A stretch of DNA of 64,000 bases, from contig CM034110.1 of NCBI GenBank assembly GCA_019914945.1, positions 9,255,808 to 9,319,807 on the forward strand. The letters are read 5' to 3'. Below, piece by piece: positions 1 to 12,800 of this stretch. How positions within the stretch are numbered: position 1 is the stretch's first letter; the number at the start of each line of letters is the position of its first letter. The notes beneath the pieces were generated by a model. That model made no database searches and was not told the origin of the DNA. It was given only the letters and a program-made list of their open reading frames with translations. The translations under genes were made by a program, and so were the position numbers. Source of the DNA: Typha latifolia. Its lineage: Eukaryota; Streptophyta; Magnoliopsida; Poales; Typhaceae.

Positions 1-1630
1 CCTAAATTGACTAACCCAATTTAGATAATAACTCAATGCGGACATCCCCCACATATAGGTTTACCATACCTATTAATTGACTAATTCAATTGATTATTTG
101 AATTAAAGATCAACTCAACAAATTAAATGCGAAAATAAGTTGAGCCTAATTAGCTCAATTAGACCCAAATTGAACTCAAGCAATTTTATTTTGGTTAAAT
201 TGAAGATGATGCCCACATCAAAAACTATTCGAATTATCTCTTGTCTAATAATTATAGGAACAAAACCAACAAAAAGGCTGTGTGGGTACCCGTAATGATG
301 GATTGAAGTAAACATTTTTGGAAGAAAGGCATTGAAGATAGTTTAAAAGAAATATGTATGATAGAATCTTCAAACACCTGATGTCGAAAGGATGACATTT
401 GAACAAGATATCCCATTTCTAAATGGCAAATTGATTTTATTGCATCTGAAATGCAACTAAGCAAGTTTCTTTAGAGCTTAGATAAAGGAAAACAGATGCA
501 ATCCAAGACAGAATTTTGATCCCCGACTCATTCAATGTGTATGATTCCAATAAGCTAATATCTAAATATAATAAATTCAAAAGAGGATTAGCTTTGATGA
601 ATGTCAGTTGCTCTTTGGTAGAAATACTTGACCTTAAAAATAAGAGAAGAGAGCAAAGATTAATATGCTAACAAGTCTATTATGCTATGGGAAAGTGTCT
701 TTTATTGTTACATTTTCCTTAGTTAGTTAAATTCTTTATGTCTATTTACTTAAGTTGATTATGTTCTTTAATTGCTTGAGTATTAACAATTGATTTTTTT
801 TCCTCACAAAGACAAGGCTAATAATTTGCACAATAAAAGGGAGAGAATCAAGAAATTCTTAATAGGTCATAGTAACATCTCAGTATTATAATTATTAAAG
901 TCAGATTGCTTCGATCATGATCATTTTGACTTAGACATTTTAACTCAACCAATCATTAAATACACTTTCACAAATAAAGCAAGAAAATTTGGTTATGTCA
1001 TGACCTCACCGTTGTGGTTGCTGTATAAATAGTGGTCACATGCATCTTGACCTCGTAAGTAATTGGTATTTTTTTCTTGAATATCTGTTGACAGCGTCTC
1101 ACCATAGTAGTTGACTTTTTCCATTAAGCATTGGATTGCCAATTTAGGAAGTTAAGGGACAATGTAGGTTTACGGATAGATTATAGAGGAGATACTAGAT
1201 ACAATATGCTCATTGCTCATTTATGGTTGACAGCAAAAAAAGGCAAAAGAGAGGGAGAACAACTTTGAGGAGAGAATTGTGCTAGAGCACCCGTCTCTAG
1301 GTTTATCCAAGAAGGGAGTATTTAAATTAATAGGTTGGATTCTTGGATTGTGCTTATGGAGGATTGTTTGAGTCTGAGCCCAAGCCTTCATATCTCAAAG
1401 CTGCCAAACCTGACGGGCATGAAGCATCAACCAACAGGGAATATAAGAATGAACTATAAACTCAATCAAGGATTGTTGTTCCTTTGGCATGATGCGTGAC
1501 AGTTAGTTGTTGACACCGCATGGCAAAGAAGAATGAGAGAGGAGAAGAAAGCAAAAGGAGAGGAACTGGTCTAGAAGTCTTCACCGCCACAACACCATCA
1601 ATCTATTCCAAATCAGTCGAAATAAGGGGC
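1..1630. other. AT-rich intergenic DNA, no gene recognised
   Basis: No reading frame here resembles a known protein; all are short and interrupted. Bases 1-130 share a block around the string ggacatcccccaca with positions 10590-10670 inside an intron of the RBM39-like gene, so both are probably remnants of one dispersed repeat family. The rest (200-1630) looks like ordinary decayed non-coding DNA. Confidence 0.5.
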
Positions 1631-1639
1631 TTCAAATAA

Positions 1640-2130
1640 TCACGCTAGCTTGAGCTCGGTTCAAGTTCGGCTTATGAAGGCTCGATAAAGCTTCGCTCAA
1701 AAGTGAGTCGATTCAAGCTTGATTTGCAAAAAACCTCAAAATTAATTTCGAGTCGAGCTTGATGATGAGTCTTATTCGATCAAGCTTGGCCCAAAAATAA
1801 CAATATAATATTTAATATTATATATAATATATAATACATATGATTAATATGAACTATGAACGTTATATAGTTATATCAACATCAATATTATTATATTAAT
1901 TCTTATACCTTCACCATTGAATCAATCCTTATTTCAAGTTGGGTCAAACTTGATCGGGCTTGATTTTTAAGCTTGAATTGTTTCATGCTTGAAATTGCAC
2001 ATTGATCAGCTCGTTTGGGTTTGAGCTCAAAATTGGTTGGAACTTGATTATATAATAAGGCTCAAAATTAATTTCATTTCAAGCTTGATTAGATCTTGGC
2101 TCAATCAAGCGCAACTCAATTACACCCATA
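1640..2130. repeat. degenerate dispersed repeat rich in gagctc/caagcttg words
   Basis: The stretch contains many diverged copies of words such as tcaagcttga, gagctcgg and ggctcaaaattaatttc, in both its left (1640-1790) and right (1930-2125) parts, around an AT-rich centre (1800-1900). The phrase ctcaaaattaatttc occurs in both halves. This pattern is common in old non-autonomous plant DNA transposons. No clear terminal inverted repeat or target duplication could be fixed, so the class and exact ends are uncertain. Confidence 0.45.
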
Positions 2131-3032
2131 TCTGTAATTGTTGCCTTCAATTGCTAAGGAAAGAGGGCTTATACCATGAGAAGTGGAGAAGATGATGGTT
2201 TTCTATCATAGCCTATTGGTTCCTATTTTAAGTGATGGTGGATTATCACTTCTGAAGTTGATCCTATTTAGTTGATAATGGATCATGACTTACATAATGG
2301 ATCTTGATGCTCTACGATCTCAAACCCTTCTCTTCACTTGCTTGTTTTATCCATGGGATTGAAACCCTAGCGATGATCGTTGCTTTTGTCCGACTACTCC
2401 AAGCAAGTACAGAAGGCCTTTGATAAGGCTTCATCTTCTCTAGCTTCTCCACACAATGCTAAAAACCCTTTCTTACTCATTCGAAGGTTGTATAAGCCTT
2501 TCGAAGGGGTCTCGTCAGCACTCTCTATGTCATGTGCTGACCTAATGTTGGCACGGTACGTGTTAGCTGGCACTACCCATGCCAATTGGCAAATTCGATA
2601 TCTAGAACTGGAAACCTAACATATAAAATTTGATAGTAGAAATGAGAACCTACCATATAAAATTTGGTAAACTTATCAAAAGATCGAAGAAAAGAACTAA
2701 GTGAGATAATAAATCTAGAGCATAATTCTTGAGCTAATTCAACAAAATAATTGTCTACATTAGTATTGCAAGCATACAATAATTATGATGTATCAAACTA
2801 ACAATTTCATAAAATAAATGATATAGTATATAGTACATGTGCAAATTGTAGAGGCAGGTCAGCAATAGAAAATGTTTAAGGCTTCAAAAAGAACAAATAG
2901 AGATAAGGATTGTCTAAAATTTCAACATCTTGAGTCTGATCACCTACATAAAGAACATAATTAGTTTCTCACAGTATGCACAGAGTGAAGCCAGTTAAGC
3001 CCATTTGTGAAGTTGATGAATCAAAATTGGTT
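2131..3032. other. intergenic DNA, no gene supported
   Basis: One open stretch (2380-2619, +, 79 codons) was examined. It has no recognisable domain, intron signals or compositional signature of a coding exon, and the opposite strand is also open there. It may be a fragment of an old element. The remainder is AT-rich and featureless. Confidence 0.4.
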
Positions 3033-3040
3033 GATAATAG

Positions 3041-3547
3041 CAAGGATTCCAGTTTCGGCCGATCCCGAGTGGGATCGACCGAAACCAGCTGGGATCGGCT
3101 GGTTTCGGCATGTACACCTTGCAGCTGCAACAGACAGCTGCTGCTGACAGCAACTGTCAGGGAGAGAGAGAGAGAGAGATTAAAAAAAAGAGGGTGAGAG
3201 AGAGAGGGAGAAAAAGGAAGAGAGAGTGAGGGAGAGGGAAAGATTAAAAAAAAAAAGGTGAGAAAGAGAGAGAGAAAGATAGGAAAAAAAAGTATGGGAG
3301 AGAATGGATATTTCAAACTAACAGTTAGAGGGATAGAAAAAAAGAGAGGGAGGAAAAGAGATTTTTATTATTTCTTATTTTCTTATAATTTTTTCTAAAT
3401 TTTTAGAAATTTCTCAACATTTTTAATAATATTTAGAATTTTATTTAATTAAAATAGCCCGATCCGATACAGGCGGCCAATACGACCGATACGTATCGTT
3501 TTTCTCGACGGCCGATCCCGATCACAATACCGATTTTTGGAACCTTG
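3041..3547. mobile_element. hAT-like non-autonomous DNA transposon (507 bp)
   Basis: The element begins caaggattccagtttcgg and ends with the reverse complement of caaggttccaaaaatcgg, an imperfect terminal inverted repeat of about 18 bp starting CAAGG and ending CCTTG. It is flanked by gataatag (3033-3040) and gataataa (3548-3555), an 8-bp target duplication with one mismatch, as expected for hAT transposases. GC-rich subterminal blocks with repeated gatcccga and cggccgat words lie inside each end. The core is a degenerate GA tract (3158-3290) plus AT-rich DNA. No transposase is encoded, so it would have needed an enzyme from elsewhere. The class assignment rests on target-site length and termini only. 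Confidence 0.7.
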
Positions 3548-3555
3548 GATAATAA

Positions 3556-4959
3556 AATATTGTGAGTGAAAGAAGGAAAACAATGTAGAATCAAACGACG
3601 AGGAAAGCAATATGCTTAGAGGCCTCACACTTATTTGGAAGAGAGATCGCAGCGAATAAAAAGGGAACGTGTGTAAGGATGAGTAGAGATTAGAGAAGTT
3701 CACAAATAGAAGGACAGTGAAGGAGTGATCCCAAGGGGACTAAACCAATATCGAACCTCATTCTTACCACATGGCAGCTTCCTTAAGATAACTCTCTTCA
3801 TCATCCAAAGTTCAAAGTCAGAGAAATTCCAGAGGCGTAGATTAAGAAGGTATTAGTGTAAATTCAATAAAACATGAGCTTACAGACAAAACACAGCTGC
3901 TGAAAGCAGATCCCTCATTCATCTAAAACAGAGGGCATGACATCAGAAACTGACAATATAATCAGTGCCTCAAAATTTCTGTTGAAAAGAATAGGATTTT
4001 GCAACATGGGTTAATTCAATGCTCATCAGATGACACAGGCTTCCTTCCTATAAATAATAGAATCAATATATTCAAAGACCTGTAACATAAAAGAAAATCA
4101 TACAAACACCTTGAGAATAACCTTACCCTGAAAACATCAACAACAACCTTACCCTGAAAGAAAAATCTTTAGACATGCATAACACCACATGCCTACCTAA
4201 TCTCTGTTTCTGGTCATAGTAAGATTTAAAAATGTTTGAGCATTTCCATAGCGACAAAACTCGTGTGAGAGTTTCTTCATTCAAAATGGAGGCCATTAGA
4301 TAAATAGCATACGCTCATACCATAACCTCATTAAAAGCCATAATCTCAACTTGTCATGTTCAGTGAAAGACAAATTTTTTTTTTCAAAATGCATATAGTT
4401 GGAAACAGTACAAGTATTACCTATTTAACAGCGACTATTGAGTCTGGCAAGGTGCACAAACCATAAAGGATGTCTGAGATCATGATATATCCAAACACCA
4501 CTAGTGTTCTCCCTTGGTATAACCTGCATTTTTTTCCTCATAGCATCTTGTACTATCCTCGTGAAAGAATTATTAGGTTACTCATTGTAAAACATTGTCC
4601 TCATCTCTCCTGATAAGCTAATACTCACGAAATAAATGCTTGACCCCTCAAATCTGAAACTTGCCCATTCCAAACCTTCTTTCTTGAAATATCTTTTAAA
4701 TTTCTAGCCAGTTATCTGTAAAGTTTAACGATGTAACACAACTACCCTCCACCATACAGGTTAATGTCCGACCATTGATAAAAAATCTAAAATATCTATA
4801 TTTAGTTGGAGATCGTTAGCAATTTATAGTAAAAATCTGCATCCTTAATTCAGCACAAAAGAGAGAAGTCAATTTGAGGTATCACCAAAAGATCAATTAA
4901 AAACAAAATGTTGACTACCAAGGAGGAAATGAAAATAATATGAAGCTTTTACAACTCAC
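3556..4959. other. DNA downstream of the La-related gene; continuation exons not found
   Basis: This is where the remaining exons of the minus-strand La-related gene should lie. On the minus strand I looked for the rest of the La motif (the segment on conserved valine-rich strands and a basic RRR patch) and found no exon encoding it. Short open pieces at about 4440-4530 and 4020-4060 have splice-like borders but no recognisable sequence. The DNA may be a long intron, an untranslated region, or the scar of a lost gene end. Confidence 0.4.
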
Positions 4960-6312
4960 TCTGTTGAAGCCAGCTATCAATGATATTGGAACCCAACCTT
5001 GGTCATCCATGTTCTGCCGCAAGAATATGTCCTTGCACAAATTTTCGGAACTGCATTCGTGAGAATGATATATCTTGAGAAACATAAAAAACCATAATCA
5101 ACCAAGATATCAAGTCTGCAAATAACCGGAGAAACACCTGAAGTAGTAATCTATCTGCTTCAGTAGCAGAGCTCGCTGAGGATCTATTGCTGGAATAATA
5201 AAAGCAGGTGGACCAACTGGATGAGAAACAAAAGGTACACCCCTGAGAGTCTCAGGAGGTGGTGGTACATAGTACACAGGAGATGTCACCTCTGCAAGCA
5301 GATCGAGCACATTGTCACAACAAACTAATGAGAATTCTGACAGACAATTTAAGGAAACTGTGACATACCAGGGAAGCCCATGGGGTTCCCAAAAGGTCGG
5401 GCCTGTGGAGGAGGGCTAATAAAAGGTGGTGGTGGTGCAACAACAGGCAGAGGTGCTCTGATGTAAGGTGGTCGAACGCCCCGCTGCTGCTGCTGCAAAT
5501 GGATGTCTCTACCAACAAGATTTCGATTGTACCCATCAAAGCCCCCACGCTCCTGATCATGCCTGCCACCATGATGAGCCCCGCTGCCGCCATTGTTACC
5601 CCTTCTATTATTGCCACCATATCGCCGGTGATGATCCCCACCGCTCCTATTGCCGTGCTCCCAACTGTTGATGTTTCTGTTGGGTTGGCCGTCTTCCACG
5701 ATCGCCTGCTTGTCCAGCATTGGTGCCGGAGCCATGTTCTTATTAGATTTCTGGCGCACCGGAGTGGTTTGATTTGGGATCGTGTTAGGGTTTAGATTAT
5801 TAGTATTTCTCTTCGGGGAAGAAGAGGTCGAAATTGTAGGACCCTAATATCAAGAGAAAAGACACGCATTAAGCTCACAGACGATCAATAGACCAGAATC
5901 CCCTTGACTTGTAACATCAAGAATCGACAAGAATCAAAATTGGACGATAAATCTAATCAAATCATTTGAAACGATAATCCCCTAATATCAACAATCGACA
6001 CACATCAAGAAAACCATGAGGGGATCTAACCGGAGAGGAAGCCAGCGATCCATCCGAGGCCTTCGAGGTGACTTTCCCCGTCGCCGACTCGGACAGCGCG
6101 GGCCAGGACTCGGCGCCCATGACCGGGCCCACCTCGATCGCGCCATTCGACGGCCGCTTCCAGGCTGGCTTCTTGACCACAGCTGCAGCGCTTCCGTCCT
6201 CCGCGACATTGGCCGGCCCGGGGGACGCGGGACCTGGACCGGGACCGGCATCGATCGGCGATCCGTCGATCTCCACTGGGGTACGGCCGTGGCGGTCAGG
6301 GTTCGAGGCCAT
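4960..6312 (-). CDS. La-related protein 1-like (LARP1B/C type), C-terminal part not found
   Basis: Four exons join in phase: 6312-6031, 5843-5369, 5291-5138 and 5050-4960. The start MASNPDRHGRTPVEIDG is followed by the KKPAWKRPSNG and ESWPALSES motifs typical of plant LARP1 proteins. Exon 2 carries a basic, RGG-like and Gly/Asn-rich stretch (HHRRYGGNNRRGNNGG) and a proline-rich segment. Exons 3-4 encode the front of the La motif, including KQIDYYFSSENLCKDIFLRQ and DDQGWVPISLIAGFNR. Family members bind RNA through the La motif and act in mRNA stability and translation. The second half of the La motif is missing: after the donor at 4959 no matching exon was found down to about 3560. Either a long intron separates it, or the gene is truncated. 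A pyrimidine-rich leader lies upstream. Confidence 0.8.
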
Positions 6313-7532
6313 AACGAAGGAAACACCAAAAAGATCTAGGGTTTCCGCGGAGATGGGAGATGAGAGAGGATTAGGGTTCGGCGGCTCTTGCGGCGGCGGC
6401 GGCGGCGATGACGGCGGTGGAGGGTAAGGATTATCAGGAATGCATTGGATTTTGCCAAAAAAATATAGGAGAGGGATCAAGAAGACGTGGATGGGATCGG
6501 AGCACGAGAGGAGTCTCTCCCTCGCTCCCTCTCTCCCTCTCTCTCGCTCTCGCTCTCTATCAGACCAGAGTGGCTTTATGCGTCTTGTGAATGGCTTTTG
6601 TAGTTGTGTGCTCTCTCTTCTTTTTCCCCTTTTTTTTATTTTTATTTTTTTCTTTCTTTTGCCATTTTCCTTCTCGGAGGTTAGTTGAGAGGAGAGGAGA
6701 GGAGAGGAGAGAAGTTTCTTTCCTTGGTTTGCTGGGGAATGTGACAAATATCACTTCTTTTTTACCTAATTTTTTGGGATTTTAAATATTAACATTTTCT
6801 TTTCTTTCCTCTCTCTTCTTTTGTCCCCCGAATCTTCTATTTGTACTGGATCGTAAATGCCTAACTAATTTCTTGTCTCTTTTTAAAGAAAAATAGATAA
6901 GTGTCCTTATTGTTATTGGTAGAATAGTTGTGTTATACTTAAAATACCTTTTATTTGAACTTAACATTTTTTTCCCTTTTATTTTTAATTTAATTTTTAA
7001 AAAAATGTACTCAAAATTTTAAAGTTCATTTTGTATCTATGACTTAATTTAACTTATCTATGCAGTAATTATACATTATAATAATAAATTTCTCAAAAAT
7101 TAACTTAAGCTCAGCTGGAAATAGGTTGGTTTTAAAAAAAAAAAAAAAGTTTCGATTATTCTCGAATCTTTTTGATTGCATTGTCTCATTGATAGTTCAT
7201 GAAATAGTTTTGATTCTCCAACAAATAAATGATGTAAAATGATGCGGCTGTCATTAGATTCCAAACTCGTCAATCTTTATAAAATGGCATTCACATTAGT
7301 TTGAAAGCAACTCAAAAGAGAGGCAGATATTCTCATTGGCATTCTCAACCAGAAGGTTCATGCTTGTGTTTGCTACCCTTTTGATAACCTTATCACGCAG
7401 TGCACTGTGAGAAATTTGAGTACTATGAACTGAATACAAATCTCAAACAGTTGGCGGGCAACTCACAGCTAAAAGATCTAGTAAGCACACCTCAGCCGAC
7501 TCACTAACTGCATCCCCTTTCTAGTTCTCGGT
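6313..7532. other. La-related gene leader/promoter and intergenic DNA
   Basis: On the minus strand, 6500-6560 is a GA-rich leader-like tract just upstream of the La-related start, and 6690-6712 holds a GAGGA tandem repeat. Positions 6780-7500 are AT-rich with a poly-A run near 7134-7148 and no supported gene. The 3' untranslated region of the expansin gene must occupy part of the stretch immediately below 7533. Confidence 0.45.
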
Positions 7533-8488
7533 CTAGTTGAATTGCAGAGAAGAGGTGAAGGTTTGGCCAAATGCCCAGTTTGCTGGAGCTACATCTGGGA
7601 ATGTTAGCGTCTGCCCATCAGTAGTGGTGAGAGTGAACGAGAGGGATTGGCCATTGAGGTAGCCATTAGACTGCCAATTTGCACCCCAATTCCTTGACAT
7701 CGCCATCCACCCGGTGTTCGAACCTTTGATCGAAATCGACTGGATCGAGCCGCTTCCGCCGACGTTCGTGACGAGCACCAGCTCGAAGTAGTCTCGCCCG
7801 TTCACCGTGAACCTGACTCCGCCTTGTTTCCCGCCGCACGGAACCCTGCATGATGACCCAAAATCCATGACTCAGAATGCTGCAAAAATATTGTAAATAT
7901 GCAGCTCAAAAGGAGGAGGAGGAAGAGGAAGAGGACAAAAACATCACCTTTGGTACATAACTGGGACAATGCCGGCACGATAGATGCCGATCTTCTCCCA
8001 CGCCGGCTGAGCCATATCGAAGTGCCGGCGAGGAGGGTTGCACCACCCACCGTCGTCGTTAGGGAGGGCATAATTTGGCGGGCAAAAGTTAGTGGCCGTT
8101 ATCGTCACCGAAGTCCCCGGCAAGCACCACCGCGAGTCCGCCTGAGAGTTGCACATGATCTTATAACATTCTCCGCACGCAGCTCCGTCGTTAAACAAAG
8201 CGGTACTGAGAGCTGCAGTATCGGTCCCGTACCCAGTCGAGTAGAGGTTACCATAACCACAAGCACCGCCTGCAATATATATTAAAACGATCCACTGAGC
8301 ACAAAGGGTAGCCATGGATGTTAAGATATCAAAGAAATGGTTTAAAACTCACCCATAGTTCCAGAGGCATCACTTCCACCATAGAATGTAGCAGTTGCCA
8401 TACTCCACCCTGAAGGTGTAAAACCTTCAGCTCTTGCCCACAAGTAGCACACAGAGAGAAACACTAACAACCCAGAAGACTTCACCAT
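7533..8488 (-). CDS. EXPA: alpha-expansin
   Basis: Three exons (8488-8353, 8269-7948, 7845-7533) give 256 residues, the usual alpha-expansin length, with introns at common family positions. A signal peptide ([20 protein letters not shown]) leads to the wall-secreted protein. The N-terminal double-psi barrel domain shows GGACGYGN, the cysteine pattern CGECYKIMC and the HFD motif at about residues 128-130. The C-terminal cellulose-binding-like domain carries conserved tryptophans ([14 protein letters not shown]) and ends SSLQFN. Alpha-expansins loosen cellulose-xyloglucan contacts at acid pH during cell growth without cutting glycan chains. All landmark residues are present, so it looks functional. 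Which EXPA subgroup it belongs to cannot be told by eye. Confidence 0.96.
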
Positions 8489-8555
8489 CTCCAATCTCAG
8501 CTCTCTTCAAGAAAACAAGTAGAGAGATTGGAGTCTAGGTGACATCTTAGCGGTG

Positions 8556-8564
8556 CTTAAATAG
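8556..8564 (-). promoter_or_regulatory. probable TATA box of the expansin gene
   Basis: The minus strand reads ctatttaag about 70 nt upstream of the expansin ATG, a plausible TATA element giving a leader of about 40 nt. Position and sequence are the only evidence. Confidence 0.45.
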
Positions 8565-9814
8565 GGAGATTAAAAATAAATAAAAAAAGAGAAGAAAGGC
8601 TAATTGAATTCCATCAAACCAAACGCTCTAGCACATGTCAATGTCTGCATCAAATAGGCCATAATTTCCGGGCATTGTGATTCACAGAAGTATTTTACTA
8701 ATTTTTTCTCTGAGATGCTCTGCTGCCGACTATACTCCTTTCTACAAATTCTGGGAGCTTAGCTAATCCAATCCATGCTCCCCAGTGTCTTCATTTGGAC
8801 TGTAGTCTGGAATATTTTACATCTCATATGTGAGGAGAATAATTAGTATAGATTAAGGACTTGTTAACTAGATGTTTCACATGATCATGTTGATCTCTGA
8901 CTCCTTAAGCACATGGTTAACTGATAATATAGAGATTAAAGGTGTCATTTGGAAGAGGAGAGAGGAAATGCTACTGCTGTTCATACTAAGGTAAAGACTT
9001 GTTAGCCTAAAGTTTTTTTTTTTAAAAAAATTTACTAATAAGTATCTAACATCTATGTTTACGGGGAATTAATAATCTATAGGACTCAAAGGGCTTTCAT
9101 AATTATGATCTATAAGCTATAACAACTATCATCTTAAATTAGTGAAGGATTAGACCCAAGAATCTTTTGCGGCGATCTGCCGTGAAGCTTAAACTAATGG
9201 ATTTAGGGTCCATCCACGTGGGTCTTCGTGGTCCAATGAGGAGACGACACGATTGTTACTTCTAGAAGAGAAAAAGAAAGACCATGACAGTTGATACCAC
9301 CCAAAGGTTGACTAGTATAAATTGTTATACACCACGAATAGATCTCTTCGGAGAAACAAAAGTGAGCATTACTTGCGACGTTGACCGTGCATTTATTGGT
9401 TAAAGGTTTCTGGTATTTAATGATCACATGACAATATATTTAATGATCACATGATCAATATGCAAGTTCTCCAAACTCAAAAGTCAAATGCATAATCTTG
9501 AAGCAAGTGCCATAACGGCGAAATTAACTACAAATGAGTTCATAATAAAAAGGTCATTCATTAGTTACACTTGCACACAAGGAAGGAAGAAAGAAAAGAA
9601 ATGAAAAGGATCAAATTCTTCCAACAATTGAAGTGTTACAGTGAGCATTGCTGGAAGAATAGTGAAGATCACTTTACAGCGGTTCTAAAGGTTGGCAGAT
9701 GAGCTAATTTAACTGCCAACAGTCTCTCAAGGAGCACCCAGTGTTGCAGGAAAGGCATCCAAGAAATCTCTGCCGCCATTGTTGTCTTCTGATCGACTAA
9801 TAGCGAAAGCAACT
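8565..9814. other. intergenic: expansin upstream region and RBM39-like 3' side
   Basis: No gene is supported. A 16-bp direct repeat, tttaatgatcacatga, occurs at 9416-9431 and 9439-9454. A T-run followed by an A-run lies near 9015-9030. The stretch just below 9815 should contain the 3' untranslated region of the RBM39-like gene. Confidence 0.45.
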
Positions 9815-12800
9815 TCAACTTTTGCTTGGAAATTTTGCGGCGTAGTATTGGGGAGTCTGGATTGAGGAGAAAGAAAAGAATCAGGAGGTCAGTAAAAAGA
9901 GATACAATATGGCCATAGATTGTGGATAAAGAGGAGACAAGAACAGATTACCAGATAGCTTGCTGTAATCATCTTTCCTGCAAACCATCTACCATGGAGC
10001 GCCCGCTGTGCAGCCATGGCTGAAGCGATACTATCAAACCGCAGATAAACGAAGCCAGCAGTCATCCTGTCTCCACCAAGGATTATCATAGCGGGAAAAA
10101 AATACTAGCTGAGAGCAGTACGTATATACACATGATGCATAACTTACAAAAAAGAATTAAAATAGATCATAACTTACTTGTCCACAAAAATGTGTTTCAC
10201 TGTACCAAATTTGGAACATTCAGCTTCAACATCATCTTTAATATCTAAATCAAAATCAGGTTCGGTCTGCAAAAGTAAGCATTACAGCTGTCCGTTAGGT
10301 AAAACAGCAAAGGAGGCATTTAAAAGACAAAGTGGGGATAGAGACTGAGGGGAGCGCTAATGCAACCCAAAATTGCAAACAAATGTTAGAACATATGATC
10401 AAATTTAGATTAAATGAATTCAGCAATACAAAAAATAAAAGCAGTAAATGATAAGTTTTATATTAAAAAATAAGCAAGATTAAATTCAATTCAACTTAAA
10501 CTAAACAAACTAGCAGATCTGAAATTTATAACTAAAAGATAAAGCCAAAGAGAACAGCCCACTAACCTGATCTAACCTAGCCCAAGTTGACTACCTAAAC
10601 TAATAACTGATCCAATAGCAAAATGGTGTGTGGACATCCCCCACACATTAGGCTAATATTATAATTGTTCAAATAAAGAAAGTAAATATAGTAAATAATC
10701 TAATTGAAAAGTAATCACATCAAGCTCTGAGAAGCCTAACTAACCTCCACACTTGGATCAAACATATTCTTCAGCAACAAACAATCCGTGGGAGTAGCAA
10801 CCTCAAAAGATTGCATGCTTGGGTTAGGAACTGGAAGAAGACCTAGAGTTGATAAGCCTCCAACAGTAGGCAACACAGGCTGCAGCAGAGGAGAAGCCAA
10901 CGGAGGAGTACCAAGAACAGATGTTGGTAAGGAGAGAGGAGCAGTATTGGCAACAGGAGCAACAACTCCACTAGCAATACTGCAGAACAAAGGAAATGTT
11001 TAATAGAATGATTTAATATTTTTGGAATTAACATATAGAACGAAATGCAGCTTAAATGGAATCTTTTTTCATTCAAAAGTTAATAAGCTCCAAGAAAGTG
11101 GGAAACATAACTTTTAGCAGAAAATACATTTCCAGATTATCTAAAATCCCTGTTGCACCGTACCTGGTGGTAATGCCACTTCTATCCAACTTCTGCATGA
11201 GTAAAGCTCTAGAACTAGCATTGAGTGCCTGCAGATGAATCACCCATATCATACTATCAGAAGGAAGAATTAGGCAAATACAATAACAAGTATATATATT
11301 GCAGTCACATTTTATCTAATGATATCTCCTGGTATTGTAGCTTCTATAAATTAATAGAACAGAAGATTAAAAATAAACAAATCAATGATCAAACATGTGG
11401 AAGGGAAGTAAAATGATATTGCAATTAAAATCTACATTAAGCTGCTTCAGTATAGTCTTATTACCATAGGCTAGAATAACAAGCATAACATCCTCTGCAT
11501 AAGGATGTCAGAGAAGATCATGTATGTTTAAACCTTTTTTTTCCTATTCTAAAATTTATTTAAATATTCCCTACTATATATCAAGTATCTATCCAACTAA
11601 AGGTCCCCGCCTTTTTAATATGTGATGGCAAAAGATCAGAAAATTACCAGAAAAATAATTCAAAATATAAACAAAGAAAAGAGAAAAGAAAAGATGCAAA
11701 CCAAGCCTTCACCCTCATCATCATCTAAATCTCCAGCATTTGTGTTAGCATCTTGAACACCAGCTTGTTCTGTTACAGCTGATACCTGAAAAAAAAAAAT
11801 TCAGAGGAACATCAAACTGTCCTCCGCCATCCAAATACCAACACTAAGAACAAATTAGTTCAGGATAAAGAGACTACCTTGATAATCCTGCCAGCAATGT
11901 CAAGTTGCCCATTTAAACTCTGCGCAGCTTTTGCATCTTCAAGGCGAGCAAACTATAATTAAGCATCAATACATCATGATCCATGTGCCAGCTGTTTGAG
12001 AAGAATAAAACAATACTTTTGATAAAAAAGGTACTTGCCTGAATAAAACCAAAACCTTTGCAAAGCCCAGTCAATGGGTCAACAGGCAATTGGATGAGCT
12101 CCACTTGGCCAAATGGTTCAAAAACCTAAAAAAAGCCATCCAAAGTCAGAGGAGGAAGCAGTGAAATATGATGCAAAACATAAAGAATCGATTTGAACTA
12201 CACATAAGCGGTCAACAATAAGGAATATATTATGCAACTAACCTGTCGAAGTTGATCCTCAGTGATGTTGGAGTGAAGATTGCCAACATACAACTTTCTT
12301 GCTCCACCTGAAGCAGCACTCCCAGTAGCAGTATTTGACTGCACAAGATTCTTTTCTGCTTCTGAGGGCTTTACCATTACTGGTTGACCAAGAAGCGGCT
12401 GACCAGAAAGAGCTATTGCCATAGGAACTGACATCACATCATAAAACTCAATGTACCTGAAATATCAGTTTGGATAAAAATAATAAAATATTTTCCTCAA
12501 AATTAATAATTAATAATATAAGCTTCATACGAGAACAGTGATTCTGACATATTAATAAAATTAAAAAAATTAACAAAAAAAACTCAGCAAACATTTCCCT
12601 TCAATTCATGTATTACAAAAGAGAAAAATAGTGATAAAAAAATTATAAGATAATTCATACCCAACTCCTTTAGACCGCCTTGAATTTCTATCCATGATAA
12701 GACGGACATCCCGTACCTAAATAGTAAAGACAATCATTAATTAATTATATTAAAATGCCTGAATGTGAAATTTTATCTGAGTTCTAAGATCTAACCTTTC

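Noticed and set aside
2969..3316. 115-codon minus-strand frame of Ser/Leu/Phe/Pro
   Set aside because: Produced by the GA tract inside the hAT-like element.
5962..6747. Long N-terminal extension of the La-related protein (261-codon frame)
   Set aside because: The part upstream of MASNPDRHG is encoded by the GA-rich leader and is low complexity (RERERERGREGARE); it is simply open by composition.
9729..9860. Alternative longer C-terminus of the RBM39-like protein (frame reading NFQAKVEVAFAISRSEDN)
   Set aside because: The acceptor at 9857 in the phase set by the previous exon gives TPQYYAAKFPSKS and a stop, matching the known family ending; the longer frame needs a one-base shift.
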